Below are positions 49,469-61,514 of a stretch of DNA of 64,000 bases, piece by piece (position 1 is the stretch's first letter; the number at the start of each line of letters is the position of its first letter). This stretch comes from Viscum album (Eukaryota; Streptophyta; Magnoliopsida; Santalales; Viscaceae), in contig OY728147.1 in the NCBI GenBank assembly GCA_963277665.1, forward strand, positions 1,266,469,424 through 1,266,533,423, written 5' to 3'. The notes under the pieces are model-generated. The model had not been told where the DNA came from and did not search any database. It saw only the letters and a list, made by a program, of their open reading frames with translations. The position numbers and the translations under genes were made by a program.

Positions 49469-52069
49469 TGAAAACATTTAGGTTGGTTTTGATGGGATCA
49501 TAATTGACTATAGTATATCCCGAATTTGATCCCCTCCCCCACACTAAAAACACAAAAACGTTCCCATTAATGAATTCCATGGTTGAAAAAAATTTCGGGA
49601 TGTGTGTGTTCTACAATACTTTCAAAATTATAAGGTAAAAAGTTTTCTTTTAGGGTCACAAGTTATATAAAAAATCATTTTTTCTACATAATAAAAACAT
49701 CTATAAAAAATTCATACCATGCATAAACACACCTAATTATTACTAATTAATAATTTAATCACATGATTAATTTTTTCAAAGTAGAAGCATGATAACATTT
49801 AATATTCAAAAAAGATTTTTAGAAATGTGTTAATATACACATCCACACCAAATTTCATCACAAAAAGGAAATGAAAATAAATTTAGAAAAAACCAGTAGT
49901 TTTCATATGAAAATTCCAACATAAAAAAGCACATAAATATTATATTTTATATGGTTAAATAAACCACCAATAGCAAGCAGTAGAATTTGATTCATCATGA
50001 AAGAGGTCATAATGAAAATGTATAAATTTTCACTCTTACACCCCTTAATAAAATCTTTAATACTTGAACTATATAAAATTCATTCCATTATTCATTTTAA
50101 AAGGACAATCTTATTTTAAATTTCCATATTTTTTTAGTGGATAAATATAAGAATTAAATTCCATAAATTTATGTTTAAAACTACATAAACCATATTAAAT
50201 TTTAATGGACTTTTTTTAAGTTTCTATGGCATGTATCTTCTATTGGAAGGTAAAAATCAAGGGATTTATGATTCAAAAACATGAAAAATTATACTCACAA
50301 GAACACTACCAAATTAAATTAAAATTTACATTTATTATTTTTAATAGATAGTGAAATTTATTTTTTTAAAATTCAGTTTTGTAGCATGTTTGACATTAAA
50401 TTCAGCAACCACAAGCACCCAAAAACTGAACACCATAGTAAAAATGAAATTTTAAAGTAACCCTACCACAAACATGAATTATAACATATAATAATAAATT
50501 ATACTGTTAAATATTTAAGGCTATAAGTTTTTCACATTGGCATTTAAAAATTTTGAATGATGTTATTCAACATGTTCTGTCATGTGAAGTGCCATGCCTT
50601 ACTATTTTGCTACAAGAGAAACAAAAAACATTTATTATAAAAGGAAATATAAAAACAAAAACTAAAAACAAGGAGACAAGATGAAATTGGTTTTAACCCA
50701 CAAAGGTATGTTCTCTATTGACTATACATATGTGGATATCCTTTGGTTCAACCCCAATCAGATGGTATATGATACTACCTTACTAAAAACCACTAGATTT
50801 TGTTCATTCCAACTTTAGTGATTAAATGTTTTTGGAAAACCCCTTTTTGAGCTTCATTGAAGGTCCCCTCAATGATATTTTATCTATTGTAGAATAGAGG
50901 TTTGGGAAACATGATATAGGAGTACTGAACTACTTCTTCATTTCTAAGGGTGATTTGCATGGGTAATGAGATTTCAAAACCAAGCTGAGACTTATCTTCT
51001 AGTTCAGTGAAATTTATTATATCTTCTTGGAAAACAAAGAATTTATAAGCACACCATTTAACCAAATTTCACTAATTCAACCCCTTATCTTCTTTAGTTT
51101 CTCCAATACATTGATTTTAGATAAACATTGGGATCCTCAGTACTTATTTAGAAGTTTTATCCATAATTTATTATTTTCTATCTATGAGATCACAATTATT
51201 AGCTACCTAATTAAAATCTATATGGGGAGAAGAACAATCAAAATTAAGATCAAAATAGTCCCCAATAATTTAAAATTCTACCATTTCCTTTACATTTACA
51301 AATCCTTATATTTTTATCATCTTTTTCTTTCATGTGACCAAAAATTTTATAGGGAGAGATTCTAGGTCATTTTTTAAGTAGTCATCCCCCTCCATCCTCT
51401 CTTAAAACATAAAAAGCTCTACTATAGTTTTTTCTTTGAAAATAAGGATATATTAAGCCAAAACATTAGGTTCAAGCATTAATAAATCAATATAAAAATT
51501 AGTGCAACCAAAATATTTATATTGAAAACTAAATTATATATTTTTCCAAAGAATGTCCATATTAAAAAATATATATTTTTACCCTTCTCTTCCTAGTCCT
51601 CAAAGTAAATTTTAGCATTTTTATTTTCTATCCCCAACATTAAATCAACATCCCAAACCTCCTTCTCAATTGATATTAGGATGAGTTCTTCTTTTTATAC
51701 CACCTCTGGATAAAACTCTAGGAAAATTTGTAAAAATTATTTTATTTTATTAGATAAGGATTCTAAACTAGGTCACTTAAACTCAGTATAATCTTCAAAT
51801 AGTTCAAGAGAATATTATTCCCATAGAATTTTATAACATTACCAAAAGTAGTAGGAAATATAACATACAATGTCTTATGATCATTGAGGTGGTTTACATT
51901 CTTTATTATAATTTGAAAATTTAATAAATGAAAAATATAGAATCAATAAAAAACATGCCTCCTCGACAAAAGTGGCAATTTTTTATAGCATGTTTTTTGA
52001 ACTATTAATGCTAAATTTATAATTCCCTAGATAGATTTTAGTGTCTATACTAGGGGTTAGTCAAAATGA

Positions 52070-52178
52070 GAAATAGTGATGACAGAGATGAAATAGAAAT
52101 GAGAACAGTGGAAAAAGAAAAGGAAAGAGAAAAAGAAAGAAGAAGGGAAAGAAATGAAAGTCAGAAAGAATGAAACCA
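52070..52178 (+). repeat. Purine-rich (GA) tract
   Basis: About 110 bp nearly free of pyrimidines on the plus strand, with GAAAAAGAAAAGGAAAGAG-like runs. It resembles a degraded GA/GAAA microsatellite. No gene lies next to it. Confidence 0.7.
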
Positions 52179-53475
52179 TCCCTATATTGTTCAAATCTCT
52201 ACACCCTATCACTAATATAAAAACATTAAACTCTCAAAGCTCAACCTCAAAAAAATTCATGCTTGAGAACTTGACACATGTGTCTCTCACACTCTAAAAA
52301 TGATCTAACAAGTACAAAATCACAATCTACACATGAGCTCTCTCTTAACTATCAAAATAATATCTAGGTAAAATCAATTTCACACGAAATATCTTCAATG
52401 TAAAATTCTTATTTCTATGTAAAAATGTTCATGACCACTCAACAGAAACTATATTGAGTAGATAAGATAATAAGAGGAATGAAAAGGAATTGTGAGTAGC
52501 AAACTATTCTTTCAAAATATTATGCAGTCACATATTCTAAATTAATAATGAAAATGTTATATGATAAAATTAGATTTAAATGGTCAAAAATATATTTTAT
52601 CTTGAGTCAGTAATAAGCCTCACCTCCTATAACAAGATTTGTATGTTTTTCCTCCATTCCAAGAGTTTAAATATATTAATGGTGGAATAAAATTTAACAA
52701 ATAATTTTTATTTACAAACTTAGTAAATTATAAAAGAATAAATGAGAGAGAGAACCAAGAAAATATAGAATTCAACAATCCTAGAGATACTGGGAAACAC
52801 TTTATTTAATAGATAAAAGGGAAAATATTTATACCAAAAAATAATAAATAGAATAATTCAAATGGAATTCCTCAAGGTTGGTATTCTACCTCACCTGGTG
52901 CTACTCTAGGGAATGTAGAGTAACTCCTAAACCCATTTTACTCAACCATCTATGAGGTATTCAACAATAAAAAAACTCTTAACTCTCCACAGAAACATTA
53001 AATATAACACTGTTAAAATTTTGGTATCTATTTCAATCACAATATTACATCCCTTAGAACCTTCTAGATTGGCCCCAATCTTATCTCAGTAATAATTTTT
53101 AAATTATAAGCATTAAATTCTAAAAATAACATATCTTATAAATGTGCTCTCAAATTTGAGTAATCTATCTCAACCTCAACTCAAAATATCTTAATATGAA
53201 GAATATATCTCAGAACCTTGATTCATGAATAAAAGAAAAACTTCAAATATGTTACATAGTTTTTATTCATGTTATGAATGAAACCCCTACTCAAGAGCTT
53301 TACCTAAAATTAAATACAAAAAAATATGAAACATAATAGATACATAGAGTCAAGCAGCATGTGTGAAACTAAAAACAATTGAGTGACCAAAGAATTGGAG
53401 AACAGAAGTTCCACCTACCTCCATGTCAAAACAAAAACCTACAAATGGAGAAACAAATCCATCAAACAAAAACTC

Positions 53476-55191
53476 ATCAACACACAACCCCTTCATCATT
53501 CATTTTACAAGAACATGATGGGGTTTAATAATATATAGGGCATTGAAATTAACCACTAGATTTATTTTCCTAGAAACACATCCCTAGTTAGAGAAAATAA
53601 ACCAAAAACAATTCCTTAAAACCCACTCAACTTTCAGAATTAAAAATAACAATGGAATATGATCTCAGTTTTGAAACATCAATAACAATGGGAAAAAAAT
53701 TTTCAAGAAAATTCAATTATCGCAAATCATACCATCCTAAAATTTGGTTAATTCTGGATCAAAAACAACCCCATACAAATTATAAATCATGGTTGGATCA
53801 GGATGGTGGCTTTTATCTTCCACAGACAATAATTTAGGATCAACAACATTCGTCAGGTTTGTGGGCTTAAATATTTTTCTTCCTCCTGAGTACAGAATGG
53901 TGTTATCATCCTCAATAACATTAGGTGTATTTTCCCTCATCTTGAAGCATGATCATGGACACCAATTCCTTTAGCCATGTTAGTTGGCCTTGAATTCCCT
54001 ATATTTATATTCTTCCACCAGAACAATTTTGATCTAAAACCTTCAATCCATCCTTCAACATTGATGGTTTGAATCAGATTTAGAAACACAATCTCAGTAT
54101 CTCATAATCTTCGGTGTGACAGTAGGTTAAGATCTTGGTTTCAAACAAGCATTAGGTTTACCTTTGAGTTCCTGATTCATAAATCATTGGATCGGACTAG
54201 CATTAACATCATTTGGCGATTTACATGCCTCAGATTTGACAAGATTAATAGCACAAAGAACATACTATAGTCTATGTGTAATTTTCTTCATTGTGTTTTG
54301 AATAATTTTTGGTGGATTAGATAGATGGATTAAGTATATTTCTAATGTTTCTCTATCACCTCAGTGTTTGATGACATTTTATATTCTATCAAAATCTTGG
54401 ATTCCCCTATTTCAAAGTAGAGATATTGTTGTCTAGAATTCATGTAGTTGGAAATATCGATAAGTGGGTTCCCACTAATGAATTTTGCTTCACGAACATT
54501 TTGGGTACATGGGTACTTCCAAAAATATTCTATGTAGCCACTTTAGAAAATCCCCTATGTGGATGCCTGGAAAATTGAATACATTAGCTGAAGAAAATCA
54601 ATTACAGGAAAATTATAAATTTATAGGAGGAAACTATTGTTGCATTCAAATAATTCATAAAAACTCTAAAAAAATAATCCATAAAACATATATATAAATA
54701 TAAATTTATATATATATTAAAATTCCCAAAAATAACTATTTTTTAAAATTAAAAATTAAAATTGAACAAATTCACATTAAATTAAATGATTAAATAATTG
54801 ATTGATATCAAATAATGATAAAAATTAATAATGAATTAAACAAGTTATAGTAACTAATTATTAAACATTAAATTTGTTAAACTATAAATAAAATTAATCT
54901 TACAAAAATAGTTTAATTAATTAAAAACAAAAATAATGAAATAAATTAATAAAATTTATTATTAACAATTCAAAATAAATTCCAATATTAAATAAAATGA
55001 ACATAACTTTAGGATGGAAAAATTACAATTTAACATAAAACACTCAATTAACCCGAGAATCTATAAATTTAAAAATTAAACAACTCAATGACCATAACTC
55101 CCGAATTTATGAATAAAACACCCAATTAGGTGTAATTACATAGTAAATTCATGAAACATGACGTGTAAAAATACATCAATTTAATGGCACA
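53476..55191. repeat. Element F, right copy of its terminal repeat
   Basis: Aligns with 4109-5889 (landmarks given there) and ends AATGGCACA; the left copy ends AATGGCCGCA. It abuts resumed RNase H coding of element G. Its true left edge is uncertain because the other copy is truncated. On the minus strand 53737-53940 is a clean 67-codon frame (VIEDDNTILYSGG, VVDPKLLSVEDKSHHPDP, YGVVFDPELTKF) whose counterpart in the left copy keeps similar residues between stops. Function unknown; plus-strand frames here are shadows. Confidence 0.6.
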
Positions 55192-55196
55192 ATAAT

Positions 55197-55400
55197 ATTC
55201 ATTGAGAAATATTTTCATAAGTACAATATAATATGGTTGGATTTGATTAAATATTATAAACTCTCAATATATTACCACATTGGGAAGGAAAAACTGGTGG
55301 ATGATGCTTTGAATCAAAATGATCATACTAACTTATCAATGATGATGGGAAAAAGATCCATTATTTCTATATTTGAATAGGATAGATCTAGAAATCATGA
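55197..55400 (+). pseudogene. Element G RNase H, C-terminal end
   Basis: HSLRNIFIS at the start corresponds to DHKSLKYIFTQ. Then IIWLDLIKYYKLSIYYHIGK, LVDDALNQNDHTNLSMM matches the end of gypsy RNase H (WLELLKDYD--I-YHPGKANVVADALSRK). The earlier part of pol, with gag and the primer site, is missing: left of F the G sequence goes straight to the end of the 5' LTR. Confidence 0.85.
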
Positions 55401-56890
55401 AGGAAGGGGTAAAATATTATCTTTCTCAAAATATTACTCAACCATCTATCCAGGTAATGATTAAATAGGTGTAAAATTAAGATGTATAACTAAAAATAGT
55501 TTGAAGTGTTCCTGAGTTCAACATTTATTGTGATGTAATGGTAATTTTTAGGAACCATTTTTGTGTCCCATAAATACTAGACATGAAGAAGTATCTATTG
55601 GATTAATCCCATAGTTAATAATTCTCTATTCATCCTGGAAGTATGAAGATATATAGGGATCTGAAAAGTACTTATAGAGGGAGAACATGATTATAGATAT
55701 TTCCAGGTAAGTATCTCAGTGTTTCATATGTCAACAACATAAGGCTAAGAGATAAACTTATATGTGTATGTTACAACCATTACACATAACATAATGGAAA
55801 TAGGAAATCATCATCATGGGTTTTGTTGTTTTGATCCCCAAAATGACAAAATGTCATAATGCTATTTGAGTTCTAGTAAATCACCCTACCAAGTCAACAC
55901 ACATCATTGTTATAATATAATTTTTCTTAATTGATCAACTTTCCATAATATAAATTTTATAATTGATATATTATCATGGATTATCATATACTAATGTATT
56001 TGATTGGGATCTGGCATTTGCCTCAATGTTCTAGAGAAGCCTTTCACAAAAACGAGATATAGAGTTGTGTTTCTGTACATCTTATCATCCTCAGACATAT
56101 ATTCAGTCTGAAAGAACCATTCAAACCCTTAAGGATATGATCATATATTGTTATATGGATTTTAATGGTAGTTGGGATCAACACCATCCTCTAATTCAAT
56201 TTTCATACTGTAATAGTTTTCACTATATCATTTAAATGTATCCTAATGAATCCCTCTATAGAAATAAGTGTTGATTCTTAATATATTAGGATGAATTTGG
56301 AGAATTATTGTTATTGAAACTTGATAAATCTAAGGAAATGGTAGAGAAAGTCAAATCCATTCAGCAACACATTATAGCATCTCGGAGTTGATAAAAAAGT
56401 TATGTTGACAACCATTAATAAGATCTAGAATTCAATTTTTTTTAGAAGTTGTTCCTCTGAATTTCTTAATATAAGATGGTTATTATATTTATAAATAAGG
56501 TAAAGTTGAACCCTAGGTATATTATACCATTTATCATGTTGATTAAGTAGGGATGGTAGCTTTCTCACATGGTGGTTCCACCAAACCTCTCTCATGATTA
56601 TGATGTGGTCTATGTATATCTCCTTGGTAAGTGTATATTTTATCCTTCGGATGTACTGAACTCATAGGATGTACCACTAGAGCATGATCTTTCCCATAAA
56701 GAAAAATCAGTAGAACTCTTGTATTATAGAGATAAATTGTTACAGAAAAATAATACTCACCTGGTTAATGTTATGTGGAGGAATCATAAATTAAAAGAAA
56801 ATACATAGGAACTTGAGGATGTGATAAAATAGATATATCATAATTTTTTGTACTAGATTAATGTAATTTTAAGGGAAAAATCATTTTAAG
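55401..56890 (+). pseudogene. Element G integrase remnant
   Basis: CFICQQHKAKR (about 55715) is part of the HHCC zinc site. DLAFASMF, SYHPQTYIQSERTIQTLKDM (about 56085-56140) and NGSWDQHHPLIQFSY follow the gypsy catalytic core, with the catalytic Glu kept in QSE. The tail is too decayed to show a chromodomain. It ends at AAAAATCATTTTAAGGGGGT, close to the usual stop plus polypurine region. Many stops and frameshifts. Confidence 0.88.
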
Positions 56891-56899
56891 GGGGTAGAA
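56891..56899 (+). other. Polypurine tract of element G
   Basis: GGGGTAGAA directly before the LTR start TGTGACACC, the usual gypsy arrangement GGGGGAGAATGTGACACC. Confidence 0.8.
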
Positions 56900-58383
56900 T
56901 GTGACACCTAGAAATTTTATGATATATTTCTCTTAAAATAAAATTTCTTCAATAGCTCATGACGCTCACAAACCCATGTCTAAATGAACCATAATATATA
57001 ATATTATTATAACCTAGTATTTAAGTTGGTGGGTTTGAATAGGAGTAAATAAATTATAAAAAATATATGGATTATAATAATTCATTGGTTATAAATTGAT
57101 TATAAAAAAATTAAAATCATTTGAATGTTGAATATATTTTTTCCTAAATTTATTTATGCACTCAATGTATTTTTATCTTCATAAATTAAATTAATCATAT
57201 TGGATAATTATTTTAATGAAATGTATAGATAATAAATTTAATCAAATGTTTTAACATTCATCTAATGTTTTTCTTGGCATGAGATAATATTATATATTTG
57301 GTTATATTATTTAAAATATATTTTTTCTAAAAAATATTTTTATAATATTTATAATCATGAGGATCAATTTTGGTAAATATATCCCTTTTAATTTTTGACT
57401 ATATGAATAGTAGTCATACTAATTTTTTCACCCTAGTAAGGGTAAAATCTGTAAAATAGGTATAAAAAATTGGAATATGGCTTAAAAATTTATCCAACAC
57501 ATGAATTTATCCTATTGTATAACTATAGTTCATCCATGTCTATATAAATGTTGTATATTTGGTCACATGGTTTCATATTTTCTTATTATGCATGTTATGT
57601 TAATTTAAGAAAATAATAAATACAAAATGTCATTCACTTGTCTTTTATATCACTAAAATTTTTTCATAAGGATAAAACGAGGATAAGTAAAATTATAAAT
57701 TTTTATTTGGAAAATAAATTAATTTTTTATCATAGTTACTTATTTCACATTTTTATTAATTGAATAATTACCTTAAATGATTATACAATGCTGACAGAGT
57801 ATTTATTCAAATAATATTTATATAAAATAAATGATTTTAAAAATATTAAATATAATAAAATTTGGGTTAATGATTGTGTTCGATGAATTTAACAATTAAT
57901 ATAACATTTTAAAGTTGTGGGAAAGGTTTATATTCCAATTTCATTACATAATTTTTGTTATTTAAATTCAAATTAAATAAATAGCATCAAAAAAGAAATT
58001 AATGATGTTTTATGAAAATAATATTTAATTGAATTATTTATAAATGTTAAAAAAGTTAGAATTTGACAAGGAGTATATGATATAGTCTTAAATTTAATGG
58101 TTTGGCCATTTATGATCCAATTTCCACCTTATAACTAAAATTACAACCCTTTAATATTGAAAAAATCATTACAGCTATTAAGGATAGAATTGGTTAACAA
58201 TGGGATTAATAAAAAAATAAGGATAAAAATAAAACTAAACCCTATATAAATTCATTAGTTTAGGATATCTAGAATGTATCCCCCCTTTTCTGATTCTATA
58301 ACAATTTTTAAGCATTTGGTTTTAGAATTAATCAATTATATTTTTATCCTTTTTATAATTTCTACAGTGCCCCTCCCCTCACT

Positions 58384-58390
58384 TATAAAA
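58384..58390 (+). promoter_or_regulatory. TATA box of element G 3' LTR
   Basis: TATAAAA in CCCCTCACTTATAAAAGGGAAC, preceded by a C-rich stretch. It is the plus-strand equivalent of the minus-strand TATA blocks in A and C, and the best promoter candidate in the window. Confidence 0.65.
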
Positions 58391-58689
58391 GGGAACATCT
58401 TATCCTCTATTCCTCACACTATTTTATCCTACTAACATAAAAAAAATCTACTATAATACCTTCCAATATACATTCACCGCATCCTAAGGATTTTTTTCTT
58501 TCCAAAATACCATCTCTTTATGGCTTAAGGATTAACAGAAAATAGGTTTCTCAATGAAGAGGTATAACTCTTAACCGATAGTTTTCAATTTTATTTTTTA
58601 TTTAACTACTTATAAATAATTGGGATACTTTATAACGTAATAAATAAATTATCTTATCTATACAAAATTGTTATTGTGATGATGGAAGA

Positions 58690-58985
58690 ACCACTATCAA
58701 CCTTCTTTCCATCCAACAGAAAGAGAAGACATCATTCTTTCACAAGAATGGCTTACTGACTCGACATAGTGATGTAATTCATTTTTTCGCACTACTTTAC
58801 ATGGATAGTTATAATTATGGATTTAATAAATATATATTTTATTTTATGATAATAATATTATTCTTTAATGTTTAATTATTCGTTACCTTTATTTGGTTCC
58901 ATCCATCAAAAAATGGAAACATAGTTCATGTGTACGTATGGTCTATCATCTCCATGAACGATGTAATTCATTTTTTCTATATATA
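58690..58985 (-). repeat. Two copies of the family leader motif in element G 3' LTR
   Basis: Minus-strand copies at about 58700-58790 (AATTACATCACTATGTCGAG, GTAAGCCATTC, TGTTGGATGGAAAG) and 58890-58980 (ATTACATCGTTCATGGAGATG, GACCATACGTACACATGAAC, TTTGATGGATGG). The second agrees closely with 19385-19445 in C on the opposite strand. Confidence 0.72.
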
Positions 58986-59400
58986 CCTTTTATGGATGAT
59001 TTTAAATATAAATAAATATAAATATAATTAATATATATTTCATTAATATCATGGTTATTATTCTATAGATGATTAAACGGGGATAAAAGTATAAATACTA
59101 ATATTTCAAAATAGAAACATCCATGAAAAATGAAGCAGATATCAACTGGAACTATAATTTTTATAAAGAATTGTTAATAAAATAGTGATAATAAGTTATA
59201 ATTAAATAATATATAGTAAAATATATATTATTATGGTTCTAGGATACATGTATATGATGCACCCCTATCATATGGAAGGGAAAAGGAAAAATATTTTTCT
59301 AATGCAACATAAAGGTTAACCATGGTCGTCTCACTTGAGGAGCTTCAAAATTTCTTACATACTTGTTCTAAATCACTTAAATATATTTTTTATCAAATAA

Positions 59401-59990
59401 ATTAAATATGAATTTTGTTTTTTTTTCAAAATATTTAAAAGACATGAAGAATGAAAATTTAAACTTAATCTAACCAGTAACGCTAATAGAATGTGACTAG
59501 CAAGAAATAACTTTGACATCAGTTTGGTTTTTTATTTATTTAATTATTATAATATATTTTTTTTAAATATATTTGGAAAATCCAATAATGGAAAATCATG
59601 ATTAATTATTATCCTTTCATTTATTTTTGTGAAATATTTAATACCCTAAGAAATATAAATCTCACCTCCTCCTATAATCAATGTTGATGAAACACATCAA
59701 TAGAGAGTGTGACATCATCCAGTAGCCGGATCCATCATTGTTCATTTCATCCATTGATTGGATCAACGTCATCATGTGAAGATCTAATTAATGGAAATTA
59801 TGGAAAAAATTAAAATAAAATAATAGAAAGAAATTTGATTTCTATGCCATGGGGAAAATTTCCACACACATGAATGCTACTCACATCTATCATAAATATA
59901 AAATACACTTTAAGAATGAATTTAAGAACATCTAACCTCCCTTGGGACACACCTCAATTTATCCTCCCATTTTTTAGAATAAGAGATCAC
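59401..59990. other. Unclassified AT-rich stretch
   Basis: No domain, LTR match or repeat recognised. It contains a slightly GC-richer patch at 59680-59790 (CAGTAGCCGGATCCATCATTG). It may be the end of the G LTR or the edge of the next element. Confidence 0.3.
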
Positions 59991-60230
59991 AATGGCGCAA
60001 TGAGAAAGAAGAGAATAAAAATAATATCAGAGAGGGAGATAATAGGAATAATAATAAAATTAAAATAGAAAAGAGAATAAAAAAATAAAACACATGAAAT
60101 AATAAAATATAAAAAAATAGAAAGGGGAGTATAAGTATATAATGAAGAAATAAAATAAGAAGAATAATAATAATTATAAGAGGGTGAAGGGTAAGGAGGC
60201 GGTGAGACACATTGAAATAAAAATTTATGA
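59991..60230 (+). repeat. Purine-rich low-complexity tract
   Basis: About 240 bp of mostly A and G with AATAATAAAAT and AGAGAATAAAA runs and a strong strand asymmetry. The minus-strand Phe/Leu/Ile-rich reading (59974-60306) is the shadow of this composition. Confidence 0.7.
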
Positions 60231-60339
60231 AGTAATTGTATTTAAGAAAAATAAAAATACATGAAGAGTAAATGTAAACCAAAAATGAAGAAATAAAATA
60301 AAACAAAAGGAAAGATGTTGAAAATTATAGTATCTTTTC

Positions 60340-60960
60340 CATAGTAGGCTCCTCCCTATATGGATGAAACCCCCCCCCCCCTTAGAAATAGAGGGACTTC
60401 TTTTAAAATCAAAGGATAGAGATCTCATCCTCATCATTTTAAATCTTTGGTATCTCATTCCAAAAAATAGTTGTGTGATCGGAGGTGAGAAAATAGAAAC
60501 ACCCAAAGGGGTCGTGTGTTTAATTCCATGGGATATCTTGGTTTCAAATTTTCATCATGGAACAGGACTTAGAGGGGCCCCATCTACTGTTCATGGAGGT
60601 AGTGAGACAAAGTAGGGGTGCTTGTTTAGTGTTGAAGTGGTAGTGGAGGCAGGTCGTAGCTGTATCCTCTTTCTCAACCCCTAAGTTCTTCAAAGTAACT
60701 AGAGGGAGCTCAAAATGAGCTTCATGTGGTTTGGCCAAGGGTCCTCATGGGGTATCTCGATTAGAGTTGGTGATAGATTTAGATTGAGCATTATGTAGTG
60801 GAAGCAATGGAGTTTCTTTAGTAGTGGAAACTATGTCTTATGATCTCAGGAAATGATGGTGCAACATAGGATAGTGGAGGTTTTATCTCAGTTAGGGGTG
60901 GGAAGAATAACATGGTATGACATAATTCTATTTAAAATACATAATGTATTAAAATAAATA
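60340..60960. other. GC-richer unclassified block
   Basis: Contains a run of 12 C (60370-60381) and moderate-GC DNA with GGGGCCCCATCTACTGTTCATG near 60575. Short overlapping frames on both strands (60225-60506, 60364-60615, 60544-60738) are unrecognised. With 61060-61260 it may belong to the 3' LTR of a minus-strand element whose polypurine signal is at about 61525 (inference). Confidence 0.35.
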
Positions 60961-61059
60961 TGTACTATATAGAAATATGTTGTATTAGCATTGATAATTT
61001 AAATTAAACAAGTGCCTAGTACTTTTCTCAGAATCTTACACTAAGGTGAGATCCTGAAA

Positions 61060-61260
61060 ACACACACACACACCACATGGGCTAGGTCACACTCCCTATC
61101 CTGCATGAGCCTTCAGCCCACCTATGAACATGGCTGGTCTGTGTGGGACCTCTCCCACTCGCTAGCTCAATGGCCTTCCTCTTCGGGCTATGGCCTGCTG
61201 TCTCTTCTAGATCTAGTTAGGTGGCTTCCCCCGTAGACTTTGAGGGATGTCGGTTGGCAT
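61060..61260. other. GC-rich island with a CA repeat
   Basis: (CA)7 at 61060-61073 is followed by about 185 bp of roughly 57% GC, against about 27% around it. No tRNA-like or coding pattern is seen. A T run follows at about 61264-61270, but I could not find a flanking duplication, so it is either a small insert or a preserved patch of a younger LTR. Confidence 0.45.
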
Positions 61261-61514
61261 GTATTTTTTTATAAACTATTAAAAAAATATCAACATAGAT
61301 AGAAAAAAATTAAAACTCACTTACATGATATCAACCAAAATAATGAAATGGGTACCACCTTCAAAATCATAACATTTTCAATTATTTCAAATCATTTTAC
61401 TTACATATTAACAATTCCCCATATTAAGTAAAATAGTAGAATTAATGGGAATTATTACTTAAAAATCATTTAAAATTATTGATAATGGTCTAAAAATGTG
61501 AATGGAAAATGAGG

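Larger units (their letters stand above)
49320..53475. mobile_element. Element F interior, right part
   Basis: About 4.2 kb of AT-rich sequence continuing 5890-6495 after E. No gag or pol domain was found on either strand. On the minus strand near 49522-49548, TAGTGTGGGGGAGGGGATC looks like the GTGTGGGGGA block that often follows the coding region in Athila/TAT gypsy elements, hinting that F is minus-strand. A 112-codon plus frame (51027-51365) and a 61-codon minus frame (50880-51065) are unrecognised and probably chance. Part of this stretch could still be right-hand LTR of F. Confidence 0.4.
56900..59400 (+). mobile_element. Element G, 3' LTR (right part missing or interrupted)
   Basis: Starts TGTGACACCTAG after the polypurine tract. 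It matches window positions 1 to about 2740 along its length, and the A LTR in reverse complement (ATGAACCATAATATA at 56986). It contains the intact family TATA box and two clear leader motifs. The partner LTR goes on another 1.3 kb, which I cannot find here; similarity fades near 59300-59450, probably at an insertion or deletion. No gene. Confidence 0.78.

Noticed and set aside
51027..51365. 112-codon plus-strand frame in F
   Set aside because: AT-biased composition, no domain, and no support from a second copy.
59974..60306. 110-codon minus-strand frame, Phe/Leu/Ile-rich
   Set aside because: It mirrors a purine-rich low-complexity tract on the plus strand; the hydrophobic composition is a by-product, not a membrane protein.
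60370..60381. Poly-C runs here and at 33709-33720 as structural signals
   Set aside because: The run at 33709 is absent from the partner LTR, and neither lies near a conserved motif; simple slippage is enough.
61060..61260. Possible tRNA or tRNA-derived SINE
   Set aside because: No A or B box, no cloverleaf, and no flanking duplication found.
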